The notes beneath the pieces were generated by a model, which was not told where the DNA came from, did no database searches, and saw only the letters and a program-made list of their open reading frames with translations. A program made the position numbers and the translations under genes. From Gymnopus androsaceus JB14 (lineage: Eukaryota; Basidiomycota; Agaricomycetes; Agaricales; Omphalotaceae): a DNA stretch of 10,911 bases. This document shows, piece after piece, positions 1 to 7,150 of the stretch (positions are counted from its first letter, which is position 1; each line of letters opens with the position of its first letter). The DNA lies in the NCBI GenBank assembly GCA_009733575.1, contig ML770319.1, positions 1 to 10,911 on the forward strand, in the 5' to 3' direction.

Positions 1-142
1 CGCGCGGGGTTTCTTCTCTTTAATAGGCTCGGGAGACGCGAAAGCGCAGCGCATTTTTGTGCGGTATGCGGGCATTTTGGTCCAGTGGTGAAAAATTTTC
101 AGAGGTGGTTATGATAAAGAGATCGCGTTTGTGGACTTACTA
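1..142. other. Unassigned GC-rich flank of the pogo element
   Basis: No feature could be assigned. The stretch is richer in G+C and CpG than the copia remnant across the pogo element. Its last two bases (TA, 141-142) are one copy of the target-site duplication, so it should be contiguous with 3701 onward in the pre-insertion chromosome. On the minus strand the joined junction stays open for a few codons only. Short open frames run off the window edge on both strands, but none is long enough to interpret. Confidence 0.4.
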
Positions 143-160
143 TGGTTGTTAGGGATCTTC
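143..160 (+). repeat. Left 18-bp terminal inverted repeat of pogo element
   Basis: TGGTTGTTAGGGATCTTC follows target TA at 141-142 and matches the reverse complement of 3681-3698 without mismatch. The next bases (CGATTTTT) resemble the second, internal motif copy at the right end. Confidence 0.93.
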
Positions 161-531
161 CGATTTTTCAAAAATCGTGAATAACTTTATAAGAACTTAC
201 CGGGTTGAAAATCTGAGTACACAGTTAGAATCAGAGTGCTTTAAAACCCCTACCCCCTGACTTTGAGGTGATTCCGTGAGGTAGTTGAAGCGTCGGGCAG
301 TGACCGAGCAAAAACAAGGATCTTCTGGACCCTGGTCACACAGAAGTCACATCAAGGCCGCTGTTCGGCCTTGTTCGGCAGTCTGGCACACTCGGCAACA
401 CAGTCTTTGCGGCGGTTCTGCTGGTCATTTTCAGTAGCCCTAAGTCAAATACCCAGAGAGTAGATAGAAAATCTAATTATGAAAACTCATTGGTAGGAAG
501 TACACTTGTAGCAGTACTGGAAATGGGAAGG

Positions 532-556
532 GGACGAGGACGAGGACGGGGACGAG
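532..556. repeat. GGACGA-type microsatellite in the transposase tail
   Basis: A short run of GGACGA/GGACGG units that, on the minus strand, encodes an Arg-Pro dipeptide run near the C-terminus of the transposase. Confidence 0.75.
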
Positions 557-774
557 AACCAGCAGAAGACTGGGGGAGTGTATATGTAGAAAAGTGAGAA
601 TGAGGAGTGGGAGCGTACATGAACGAATCGCGAGTATGGAAAGTTGAGTTCAATAGGCACGGCGTATTCAAATAAGTAGGTAAGGATGAGGGGTTCAATA
701 GAGAGTCTTTGAAGCCGGAGTGACGCGAAGATGGTTGGAAAGGCGAATGGGATAGTGATTGTGGTGAATGCAAC

Positions 775-985
775 TGGTGTGGAGAAGACGGTCCCGACGT
801 TGGTGAACGATGACGGAGAGCTGGAGGAGGAAGCGGAGGGTAGTGAGAAGACGGTCCCGGCGTTGGTGAACGATGACGGAAAGCTGGAGGAGGAAGCGGA
901 GGGTAGTGAGAAGACGGTCCGGGCGTTGATGAACAATGATGGAAAGCTGGAGGAGGAAGCGGACAGTGAGAAGAGGGTCCCGCGA
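775..985 (-). repeat. 63-bp coding minisatellite (three units plus a partial fourth)
   Basis: Units start at about 775, 838 and 901, each 63 bp (21 codons), with a diverged partial unit from 964. Units two and three are nearly identical. On the minus strand each encodes a Pro/Ser-rich block of the form GPSSHYPPLPPPA..RHRSPT. Because the period is a multiple of three, copy-number change keeps the frame. Unit number may therefore vary between copies of this transposon. Confidence 0.88.
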
Positions 986-2406
986 TGTCGTTTTCCTTTG
1001 GTGGATCCTTGCGCTTACGCGTTCGCTCAAAAAGACCAATATAACGAGGATGCTTCTTCAGCTCCTCATTGGCATCAAAATGAGCATTCAAACGAACGCG
1101 AAGAGCATCCGCTGTAGTGTCCTCATGAGGAAGTTGGAGGGCAAAAGCAATATCAACCAGTTTAGACTTGTTCATGGTTTTCATATTGCCTACAAACTCC
1201 GCGCCTAGCCTTTCTTGTTCAGCCCATCGAATAATATCTGCCCTCTCGGCATCGCTCCTCTGTGCCCTTTTCCCTGCCTCAGCCTTCTTCTTATCAGCCC
1301 TCTTTGCTGCATCTTTAGCTACTTCCAACCTCGCTCCCCTGGATGTAAGTATCCGAGCTGAAGTAGTAACCCGTTTCAATCAATCCTTCTTTGTCTTTGA
1401 ATTGAGCCGATGCTTGTAGACTGCAAACTGTTGACCAGTGAAGACCGCATGTGCCTGTGCAGCATCGCGCTGCTCCTTAAGCGAAGCTGACTCTTGCTTG
1501 AGACCAGCATTTTCCTGCCTAAGAAGAGCAATTTCACCTCGAAGTCATTTGAGCTCTCGATTACGGTCCGAGGAACGAGAAAATGTGCTGGAAGACATGG
1601 AAGGAGTCGAGGAAGAGGTCCGAGAGCGGGTACGTCGTAAAGAATATGGTGTCGAGGATGTCTGTGATGATGGAGAGATTGAAGTCAGAGGTTGAGTGCC
1701 TGACAGCTCATCAGTGTCGCTGTCAGAGCCACGGAAGCTCGAGTCTGATTCTGATCCTGATTCGGAATCAGAATCAGAATTGGAACCACGTTCCGGCCTT
1801 TCTTCCTCTTCCTCTCTCTGTCGTTCTTCCAACTCGAATAATTCCTCGGCATTGAATATAGCATCATCAGACGACGCGTCTGGAGCTCGTGGAAGCCGTC
1901 TAGGGAAAGGATCCGGAAGGTGAGCCTTTGTTGAAGATGGAATTGAAGGGGCAAAATCTGCGTCGGTAAAGATACTGGGATTAAACGGGTTTATTCCAGA
2001 TTTACGCCAGGCCTGCACAATAGTCCTTTGTTTGAACGCCCGCTTTCGACACTCCCAATACTCTGTCACAACATGGCGCAGATCCATTGACTCGCCTGTT
2101 TGCTCCAAAATCTCATCACAACGATTGAACCAGGCTGACTGGAGAGGTCCAAAACATCCGACATCGAGAGGTTGGAGACGATGGGTAGTATGGGAAGGAA
2201 GGCAAAGAAGGATGATATTGCTTTTGAGTGCAAGGTCGATCCAATCAAGGTTGATATGAGATGCATGTCCATCGAAGAGAAGGATAATGGGCTTGTTAGA
2301 AAGACCGCTCGCCTCTCTTTGAGCAGTTGCTTGAGGTACGAAGTTCTGTTTAAACCATTGGAATCCAATCTCATTATCTGTCCAGCCGCTTTCGGAAGTT
2401 GCGAGC

Positions 2407-2461
2407 CTATTTTGCAAAATATATTATTAGTTTTTCGTTTGAGAATGTTAGGTATATGCAC
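2407..2461 (-). other. 55-bp spliceosomal intron in the transposase gene
   Basis: On the minus strand it begins GTGCAT and ends AAATAG, with a branch-like ACTAAT about 20-25 bases before the acceptor. Splicing joins GAT ATT CT to G CTC GCA and gives the conserved stretch DDDILLATSESGW, uniting the first catalytic Asp with the other two in one frame. Unspliced, the frame ends at the TAG formed by the acceptor. Confidence 0.87.
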
Positions 2462-3237
2462 AGAATATCATCATCAACATGCATCCATTCCTCATACATC
2501 TTCGTTCCTGGGAACACAAAACCTGGCTTTATTGGAGCTGTACCATCCGCACAAACAGAATCAATGACCGTTACAAGCTGGAGGTCATCGCTGTGTTGTC
2601 GGTACATCTTCATATCCTCTCGTGAAAAGAAGTACCTCCGCTGTGAGTTCTTCCGGCCTCCTCCCATCTGTATACCCTTCTCATCCATATTATAGACACA
2701 CTCCCAAGGTATGTTGTCTTTCTTTAGCACCTGATCCAGCTCTTCAAAGTATGCATTCACAATCGGGAAGTTGAATGCTTGTGCTCGCTTGGGATCTAAG
2801 CCACATCCTCGCGCAGCTTTGAGTGCATCTTTGTTTTGCTGGAGGAAGGTTCGAATCCATGACGGCGACACGCTATTTTCGGTCACGGTTAGCCCCTTTG
2901 CTTCCATGAGGCCTTTCACCTTTGGTCGAAGGGTGCGTTTGCAAACTGGTATTCCAGCGAGACCAAGATACCGTATCCAATCAACGAGTACCTTTTTCTC
3001 TGCCTCATTGAGTAGCATTTCTGCTTCATGGGCTTTCTTCCTTGGTTGTATACCCTTGAGTCGGTTTCGAAGGGTATCATAAGGAACATTGTAATCTCTG
3101 GATGCTTGTCGCGCAGTGTATTTTGGATTGGTGGATATGAATAACGACTGTTTTGCTTGCTGGAGGCGGATTTCTATGTCGTTGTTAACTATCTGAGGCT
3201 TCCGTGTTGTACTACGAAGGTGCTTGGCCTTGGTCAT

Positions 3238-3652
3238 GGCTTCGAGTGGCTTCGAGTGGTGAGTGAGGTTCAAATCACTAAGTTGCTTAACATTGCCGAC
3301 CTACGGCAAAGCTCGGCATGACCACTGTCACGCTGGAACCTCTTATCACTTTTGTTTGCTCGTCGAAGACTTAGAATCCTAATGGAATGCTAAGAAATTT
3401 GGGATGAGAAATCCAAAGAACCATATCTAACCGCCTATATACTTGGACCAGCAGTTTCTATACATTTTTGTCCTGTTCCTGGCTGTTTGATGCTAAAGTA
3501 CACTCAAATCATTTGGTGTTTTTGTCGTTTATTCACTAGTCCTTCAGAGAGACCTTACTTTGAGTAGATAATCAAGTAGAATGACATTGAAATAACAACT
3601 ACAGAAAAAGCTAGAAGCTGAGAATGACCCAAATGCTCGCAATCGAGCGTTT
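3238..3652. other. 5' non-coding region of the pogo element
   Basis: The stretch between the transposase ATG and the right terminal repeats should hold its promoter. I see no convincing TATA box. An 11-bp direct duplication (GGCTTCGAGTG) lies just upstream of the ATG at about 3238-3260, and a small GCCGA/CGGC-rich inverted motif lies at about 3296-3320. Minus-strand open frames here are short and lack recognisable motifs. Confidence 0.45.
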
Positions 3653-3690
3653 TTTGGAAATCGGAAGATCCCTGTTGATCGAAGATCCCT
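3653..3690 (-). repeat. Duplicated terminal motif at the right end of the pogo element
   Basis: Reading inward on the minus strand, the TIR motif AGGGATCTTC is followed by GATCAAC and then a second AGGGATCTTC that continues into CGATTTCC. The left end has one copy that continues straight into CGATTTTT. The right end therefore looks like the left end plus a roughly 17-bp partial duplication. It may represent two transposase binding sites, but that is inference. Confidence 0.7.
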
Positions 3691-3698
3691 AACAACCA
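3681..3698 (-). repeat. Right 18-bp terminal inverted repeat of pogo element
   Basis: GAAGATCCCTAACAACCA is the exact inverse of the left terminus and is followed by target TA at 3699-3700. Confidence 0.93.
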
Positions 3699-4012
3699 TA
3701 TGTACGTCGATGCATACTTCCTCTCCTCCTTCATCATTAAGAGTAAGAGGTGGTGGAGTTTCAACTTTTGATGTTCTGCACTATGCAGTTTGATTGCTCA
3801 GTGATGAAAGACTATTTGAATTTATCAGCTATTTCGGAAAAATTCAAACAAGATTCCCATGCTTAGTGGGAATTTGATTGCTGCCATGATGACTCTGGTA
3901 ATTCCTCAATCATAGATGAGGATGCCACTTTGTTCTTTGGCCTGTCTCTTCCAGTCCATCACACATCTTCTGCTTCTCTTTAGGAGGTTCCTTGGACGCG
4001 TTTCTCCAATGG

Positions 4013-4054
4013 ACATTGATTTCCGAAGTATCCTTTACCTCCGCAATTATAACA
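4013..4054 (-). other. Gag CCHC zinc knuckle with His replaced by Tyr
   Basis: The frame encodes CYNCGGKGYFGNQC. Spacing is exactly C-X2-C-X4-(H)-X4-C of retroelement nucleocapsid knuckles, but the histidine position is Tyr (TAC at 4028-4030 complement), one C-to-T change from His (CAC). It is preceded by an RGG-like stretch, as is common in gag. Confidence 0.82.
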
Positions 4055-4331
4055 AATGGAGTCCTGGAAACTTGTTGATCCTCCGCAGCCTCTGCCTCTG
4101 CTCAGGAATTTCCACGACCTTGGAAACCTCCTCTTCCCCTATTACCGGCATAGTTTGCCAATTTCTTCTTGTGATCATGTCGCATTTGATGGACCATTCC
4201 TTCTGTGTGGATAGTCGAAATAAGCTCAGCAGGATTGAGCTTGCTTTTATTTTTGACAGCAAAAATAGCAAGGGCATTGATCGTGGCTTTAAAGGTGTTG
4301 GGGACAGAGGACATAATAGTGTTGATGAATA

Positions 4332-4470
4332 CATCAGAAAAAACTGTTTTGGGCCCAGGAGGATCTAAGGTCACCTAGTCCTCTTAGGCAACCTGAGGCA
4401 TCCTAGTTGGCCCAGGAAAAAGGGTAAAACTTTGGATACCTGAGTGGGCCCAAAACAGTTTTTTCTGATG
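4332..4470. mobile_element. 139-bp MITE with perfect 26-bp TIRs inserted in gag
   Basis: Positions 4332-4357 are the exact reverse complement of 4445-4470 (CATCAG... to ...CTGATG, including GGGCCCA). TA flanks both sides (4330-4331 and 4471-4472). The 87-bp interior is non-coding and has CCTAGG/CCTGAGG-type words. Deleting the element with one TA makes the gag codons on either side continuous (DNI followed by FINTIM), which independently proves the boundaries and the TA duplication. The ends do not match the pogo TIRs in this window, so a different Tc1/mariner-type transposase must have moved it. Confidence 0.9.
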
Positions 4471-5618
4471 TATATTGTCATTGATATCAATTCCTCTTGT
4501 CGTGAGGTTGTCGCAGATGTTGATCATGTTGTCCAAATGTTTATTGACCTTGGATGGGTCCGTGCATTGCATGGTGTGAAGTCACCTTTGCAAAAATGAT
4601 TCTGTAAGAGCATTTTTGGAATCATAATCTGTGAGTAAATTTCCCACAACTGCTTCATGTTGTTATAATGCCTATACCTGTGGAATATTCCATCCGATAA
4701 CCTGCCAATGATCGCATTAAGCAAATCACTATCCTTTCCCCTGTCCTCATCATTGGCTCCTTCCGCATTCGAAGGTTGCAGAGTCCATTCCAGATATTGT
4801 TGATAGCCAATAGATCTGATTGCAAATTCCACTCAAGTTTTCCACGTGTCCCAGTTTGATACATCTGCTTTTAAGGTTGTAACCTTATTAAAGGCCTTCA
4901 TTGCTTTAGACATATTGTTGTTGTCATCATTGGAATCAGCAATTAAAGTGCCTGGTGATCCGGGATCTGATGGTGGTGGGGATCTGTGTGGAGAAGGTGG
5001 TTCTGTATTTGGAAATGGAAGTTGGGATGCTGTTCCCTGTGGAGATGGTTGTATAGGAGTAGGTGGGGTTGGTTTGTGTTTTGGTGCAGGTGATTGAGAT
5101 GGAGTGGGAGTATGCTGTTGTGAGGATGATGCAATAGGCTGAGCAGTAGGTGCTTCAGTATCCTCTTTGTCGTCGTCTTCGTTGTCGGCAATGTGCTGTA
5201 GGTGAGTTCTACTAATTTGCTCCTGTTCTTTTGTGATGACTCTTGCAAAACTACCTAGTTTACCTGTCCAAGGTACGTCATATTGGTTTGGACAATATTG
5301 TTTGTCACACTGGCTCCACCTTCCAGTGGTTTGTTTTTGTACCTGTCGAGTAATTTGTTGACATCAAAAATGTGTGGGTGTCCTTTACAAGGAACAGTGT
5401 TGTCTGTGGGAGGTAATGGTGCTGGTCTCTGCTGTGGTGTTACAGCTTTGCTACTCGATGAGCTGGCTTGTTCCGACACTATGGAATGTTGTTGAGTTAC
5501 TGGTGGTGGTGCTTGTTCCAATGCCTTTATCTCCTGTCAAGTTCATAGAGGTGGTGGATTTGGCTTGGGTGGCATGAACAAGGGTTACGGCAATATGATG
5601 TGTCAATGGTTAAGGCCG

Positions 5619-5630
5619 GGGCCCATAATC
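5619..5630 (-). promoter_or_regulatory. Primer binding site for half-tRNA-iMet (copia type)
   Basis: GATTATGGGCCC directly abuts the LTR. It matches, with one change, the GGTTATGGGCCC primer site of Drosophila copia, which pairs with the anticodon-arm region of initiator methionine tRNA, not with its 3' end. The single difference is G to A on this strand. Confidence 0.8.
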
Positions 5631-5993
5631 TATTAGAGTTATATTCCTAAAAAGGAAGTAGCAGCAATAAGTCCACACAGGACTTAGTAGTAGCAATCAC
5701 ACAGATCAATGGGGGATGACAGTGGTATTACAGGGTATGGTACTTAAGCTTATATACAGTCCTAAGTACAAACAATATGTTGGGCAGGTGGCTACTGTGT
5801 GAATACTTGTGGCTACTGTCCATACGGTGAAGTGGGTACTACAAGAGAGTAAGTGGATACAGCGAGAGACTGAGTGGAGTCTGTGAGACAATAACAGTGG
5901 AGTACATGGGATGGTGATACAAACAAGTGGAGACTACAAGAAAGTGTTCCATGTATAGTTCGATAAGATATATTTACCTTTGATATTCCAACA
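5631..5993 (-). repeat. 5' LTR of the copia element (363 bp)
   Basis: On the minus strand it starts TGTTGGAATATC, matching the terminal sequence well known from Drosophila copia. It ends CTCTAATA immediately before the primer binding site; the usual final CA has become TA. A TATATAAG box lies about 240 bp in. The internal phrase GTGGCTACTGT occurs twice (complement of about 5788-5818). Boundaries rest on the conserved LTR start and on the position of the primer site, since no second LTR is available for comparison. Confidence 0.83.
5749..5756 (-). promoter_or_regulatory. LTR TATA box
   Basis: TATATAAG on the minus strand lies about 120 bp before the LTR end, a normal place for the retrotransposon promoter. 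It would drive transcription toward gag. Confidence 0.6.
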
Positions 5994-6189
5994 GACAGTT
6001 GGTTGGTATGCCAACTGAGGCAAAAAAACAGCAGAGAGGAAGTGTACCTTCCAGAAGAGACTGAGCAAAGGTCTCACTGATCTTCTTGTGTATTTTTTCA
6101 GTGTTGACAGAAGAGTCAGCTGCCGGGCCCTTCTGAGCAAGCTCACAGATAGGGTTTTAAGGTTCAATTCAATGAACTGCAAATAAACT

Positions 6190-6279
6190 GTGGATTGCAC
6201 TGGAAAATGCACTGCTAAAGGCTGCACTGATGCACAGTTTAAATCAGTGCCAGTTCATGGTGCATTCAATTTTTGAAAA
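6190..6279 (+). repeat. Internal ~90-bp repeat, copy A, of the hAT-like element
   Basis: This block shares GCACTGCTAAAG, TTTAAA.CAGTGCCAGTTCA and several TGCACT words with 6486-6584, in direct orientation about 300 bp apart. Such motif-dense subterminal blocks bind transposase in known hAT elements, but that role is not shown here. Confidence 0.75.
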
Positions 6280-6485
6280 CTACTTAAACTGCCTTGCATC
6301 AGTTTAAACCTCTGCAAATTAATACCAATACAAACAGAGCTTTGAGCACTCTTATCATGCTGGAATTATATTTCCAATAGTATATATATGATAAACAGGA
6401 CATTTACCAGCTAGGTTGGCATTATTATGCTGAGGTACTCTATCTTTAGATGTAAGAATGACCAGTTCAAGCCAGTTTAAATTGT

Positions 6486-6584
6486 GAATTGCACTTAACT
6501 GCACTGAAAAATGCACTGCTAAAGATTGCACTGAAGGACCATTTAAACCAGTGCCAGTTCACAGTTCATTCAGGTTTCAAAAAA
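6486..6584 (+). repeat. Internal ~90-bp repeat, copy B, of the hAT-like element
   Basis: Direct diverged copy of 6190-6279. It has the same order of TGCACT, GCACTGCTAAAG and CAGTGCCAGTTCA words, plus a few extra bases at the start. Confidence 0.75.
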
Positions 6585-6748
6585 TCTTGCACTGGTGCAA
6601 TTCATGATTCATTGAAAATTTAGCAAATAAACTGAATTGAATTGGACCTTAAAACCCTACTCGCAGAGCTCAATGATGAGCTTGGAGTCCTTTTCAGTGG
6701 CATTGATCCAGTCCTTGAACTCATTCATGGCTAATGAAGGCATTAGAA

Positions 6749-7062
6749 AGAGAAAGGTCAAGGAAAAGAATGAACTGACAGAGTCAGCTTTGTTGGCCTC
6801 CTCAATGAGAGTGCAACAAGCCTTGCCAGTCTTGGTTAATTCCTTGGTGTCAGAGACCAATGTCCTTGTCAGAAAGACCAGAAGAGGAAGCGATGGTCAT
6901 GGACTAGAGAAAGGTCAAGGAAAAGAATGAACTGACAGAGTCAGCTTTGTTGGCCTCCTCAATGAGAGTGCAACAAGCCTTGCCAGTCTTGGTTAATTCC
7001 TTGGTGTCAGAGACCAATGTCCTTGTCAGAAAGACCAGAAGAGGAAGCGATGGTCATGGACT
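6749..7062. repeat. Perfect 157-bp tandem duplication in the HSP70 relic
   Basis: Copy one is 6749-6905 and copy two is 6906-7062; I find no mismatch, and the match runs 2 bp past the period. The unit spans part of the HSP70 exon and its downstream sequence, so the relic repeats IEEANKADSV in two places. Perfect identity inside an otherwise decayed pseudogene suggests a recent event, gene conversion, or an assembly artefact. Confidence 0.92.
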
Positions 7063-7110
7063 AGTCTTTGCTGGTAGCCTTGTCCTTGGCTGAGACATTG
7101 ACAATACCAT

Positions 7111-7150
7111 CTATATGGCAAGTTTAGTATCAACTAGAGATATAACATAC
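7111..7150 (-). other. 40-bp intron remnant in the HSP70 relic
   Basis: On the minus strand it starts GTATGT and ends ATAG, with a branch-like ACTAAA. Removing it joins GAT GTT G to AT GGT ATT, giving the expected DID-V-DGIVNVSA context. At 40 bp it is shorter than most fungal introns and may have lost bases after the copy died. Confidence 0.75.

Larger units (their letters stand above)
477..3237 (-). pseudogene. Fot1/pogo-family DDE transposase, interrupted by two in-frame TGA codons
   Basis: The frame starts at ATG 3235-3237; an upstream extension has only a TTG start. It runs 902 codons through one intron (2407-2461). Residues about 20-65 form a psq-type helix-turn-helix (ARQASRDYNVPYDTLRNRL). 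Residues about 70-145 are a CENP-B/Tc5-type HTH. The DDE core shows D185 (YNMDEKG), D304 (LLFDGHASH) and D340 (QPLDVGCFG), a DD35D layout typical of the fungal Fot group. After an Asp/Glu/Ser-rich stretch comes a coiled coil (LRQENAGLKQESASLKEQ), then a GQQFAVYKHRL segment I recognise from agaricomycete relatives, and a basic helix. The C-terminus has three tandem 20-21-residue Pro-rich repeats and an Arg-Pro run. Codons 546 (1545-1547) and 601 (1380-1382) are TGA. Protein similarity resumes in the same frame after each, so these are point nonsense mutations (CGA to TGA expected) and not introns. A protein stopped at codon 546 would keep both DNA-binding domains and the whole catalytic triad. 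Confidence 0.9.
143..3698 (-). mobile_element. Complete Fot1/pogo-like DNA transposon (Tc1/mariner superfamily)
   Basis: This 3556-bp element is bounded by perfect 18-bp terminal inverted repeats (TGGTTGTTAGGGATCTTC at 143-160, its reverse complement at 3681-3698). It is flanked by the dinucleotide TA on both sides (141-142 and 3699-3700), the target duplication expected of the superfamily. It carries one minus-strand transposase gene of about 2.7 kb with 334 bp downstream and about 440 bp upstream. It moves by cut-and-paste through a DDE transposase acting on the TIRs. The ends are intact and the reading frame is open apart from two nonsense codons, so the insertion is relatively young. This copy is probably non-autonomous, but its ends could still be used by a transposase supplied from elsewhere. 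CpG content is far higher than in the repeats to its right. Confidence 0.93.
3980..5575 (-). pseudogene. Degenerate copia-type gag (UBN2-like region plus zinc knuckle)
   Basis: The likely start is ATG at 5573-5575, 43 bp after the primer site, opening MPPKPNPPPL. TGA codons follow at 5543-5545 and 5537-5539, and another at 4833-4835, each where CGA (Arg) would fit. Near 5285 the frame shifts into a segment with GKLGSFARVITKEQEQ, an acidic stretch, and a Pro/Ser/Thr linker. Next comes the copia gag core: SNWDTWK, then LLNAIIGRLSDGIFHRY and QLWE (about 4640-4855). A second shift near 4600 leads to DPSKVNKHLDNMINICDNL (about 4500-4565). The MITE interrupts the next codons. The part after it (about 4102-4330) carries IMSSVPNTFKATINAL and an Arg-Gly-rich end. 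A third shift near 4104 leads to the zinc knuckle and a TAA at 3980-3982. Gag would package element RNA in virus-like particles. This copy cannot make a full protein. Confidence 0.82.
3701..5993 (-). mobile_element. 5' part of a degenerate Ty1/copia LTR retrotransposon
   Basis: Read on the minus strand from 5993 downward, there is a 363-bp LTR, a copia-type primer binding site, a short leader and a gag-like sequence with several frameshifts and stops, ending in a zinc knuckle near 4013. Protease, integrase and reverse transcriptase are not recognisable, and no 3' LTR lies in the window. The remnant becomes unreadable between about 3980 and the pogo insertion at 3700, so its true left limit is uncertain. 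A MITE occupies 4332-4470. The element abuts the HSP70 relic at 5994. The 5-bp target duplication cannot be tested because the other end is missing. Confidence 0.85.
6150..6659. mobile_element. 510-bp non-autonomous hAT-like element
   Basis: The ends are 24-bp inverted repeats starting TAGGGTTTTAAGG with one mismatch (6150-6173 against 6636-6659). They are flanked by 8-bp direct repeats CTCACAGA (6142-6149) and CTCGCAGA (6660-6667) that differ by one CpG transition. An 8-bp duplication and a TAGGG end are hAT features. It lies in the HSP70 relic, and removing it with one target copy makes the codons continuous (ELCE then LAQKG). No transposase is encoded. The interior is AT-rich and full of TGCACT words arranged as two diverged copies of a ~90-bp block. 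Confidence 0.85.

Noticed and set aside
487..1039. Other minus-strand frames with Ser/Phe-rich or His/Arg-rich repeats
   Set aside because: They are alternate-frame readings of the same Pro-rich repeat and lack the flanking conserved domains.
731..1117. Plus-strand open frame of 128 codons with Glu-rich repeats
   Set aside because: It is the antisense shadow of the 63-bp coding minisatellite in the transposase tail; the minus frame carries the conserved protein.
1380..1547. A second intron that would skip both TGA codons in the transposase
   Set aside because: The segment between the stops encodes a coiled coil and a GQQFAVYKHRL stretch resembling relatives, in frame with both sides, so it is exon with nonsense mutations.
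4331..4473. The 26-bp inverted repeat as a terminator hairpin
   Set aside because: It is flanked by TA, interrupts gag, and frame is restored on removal, which identifies a MITE.
4943..5248. Minus-strand open frame rich in His, Leu and Asn
   Set aside because: The neighbouring frame over the same bases gives a linker that runs directly into the gag core (SNWDTWK); the His-rich frame is a shadow.
6015..6047. Possible additional HSP70 intron (GTACAC to CAG)
   Set aside because: At 33 bp it would be too short, and the sequence beyond it does not continue the HSP70 C-terminus.
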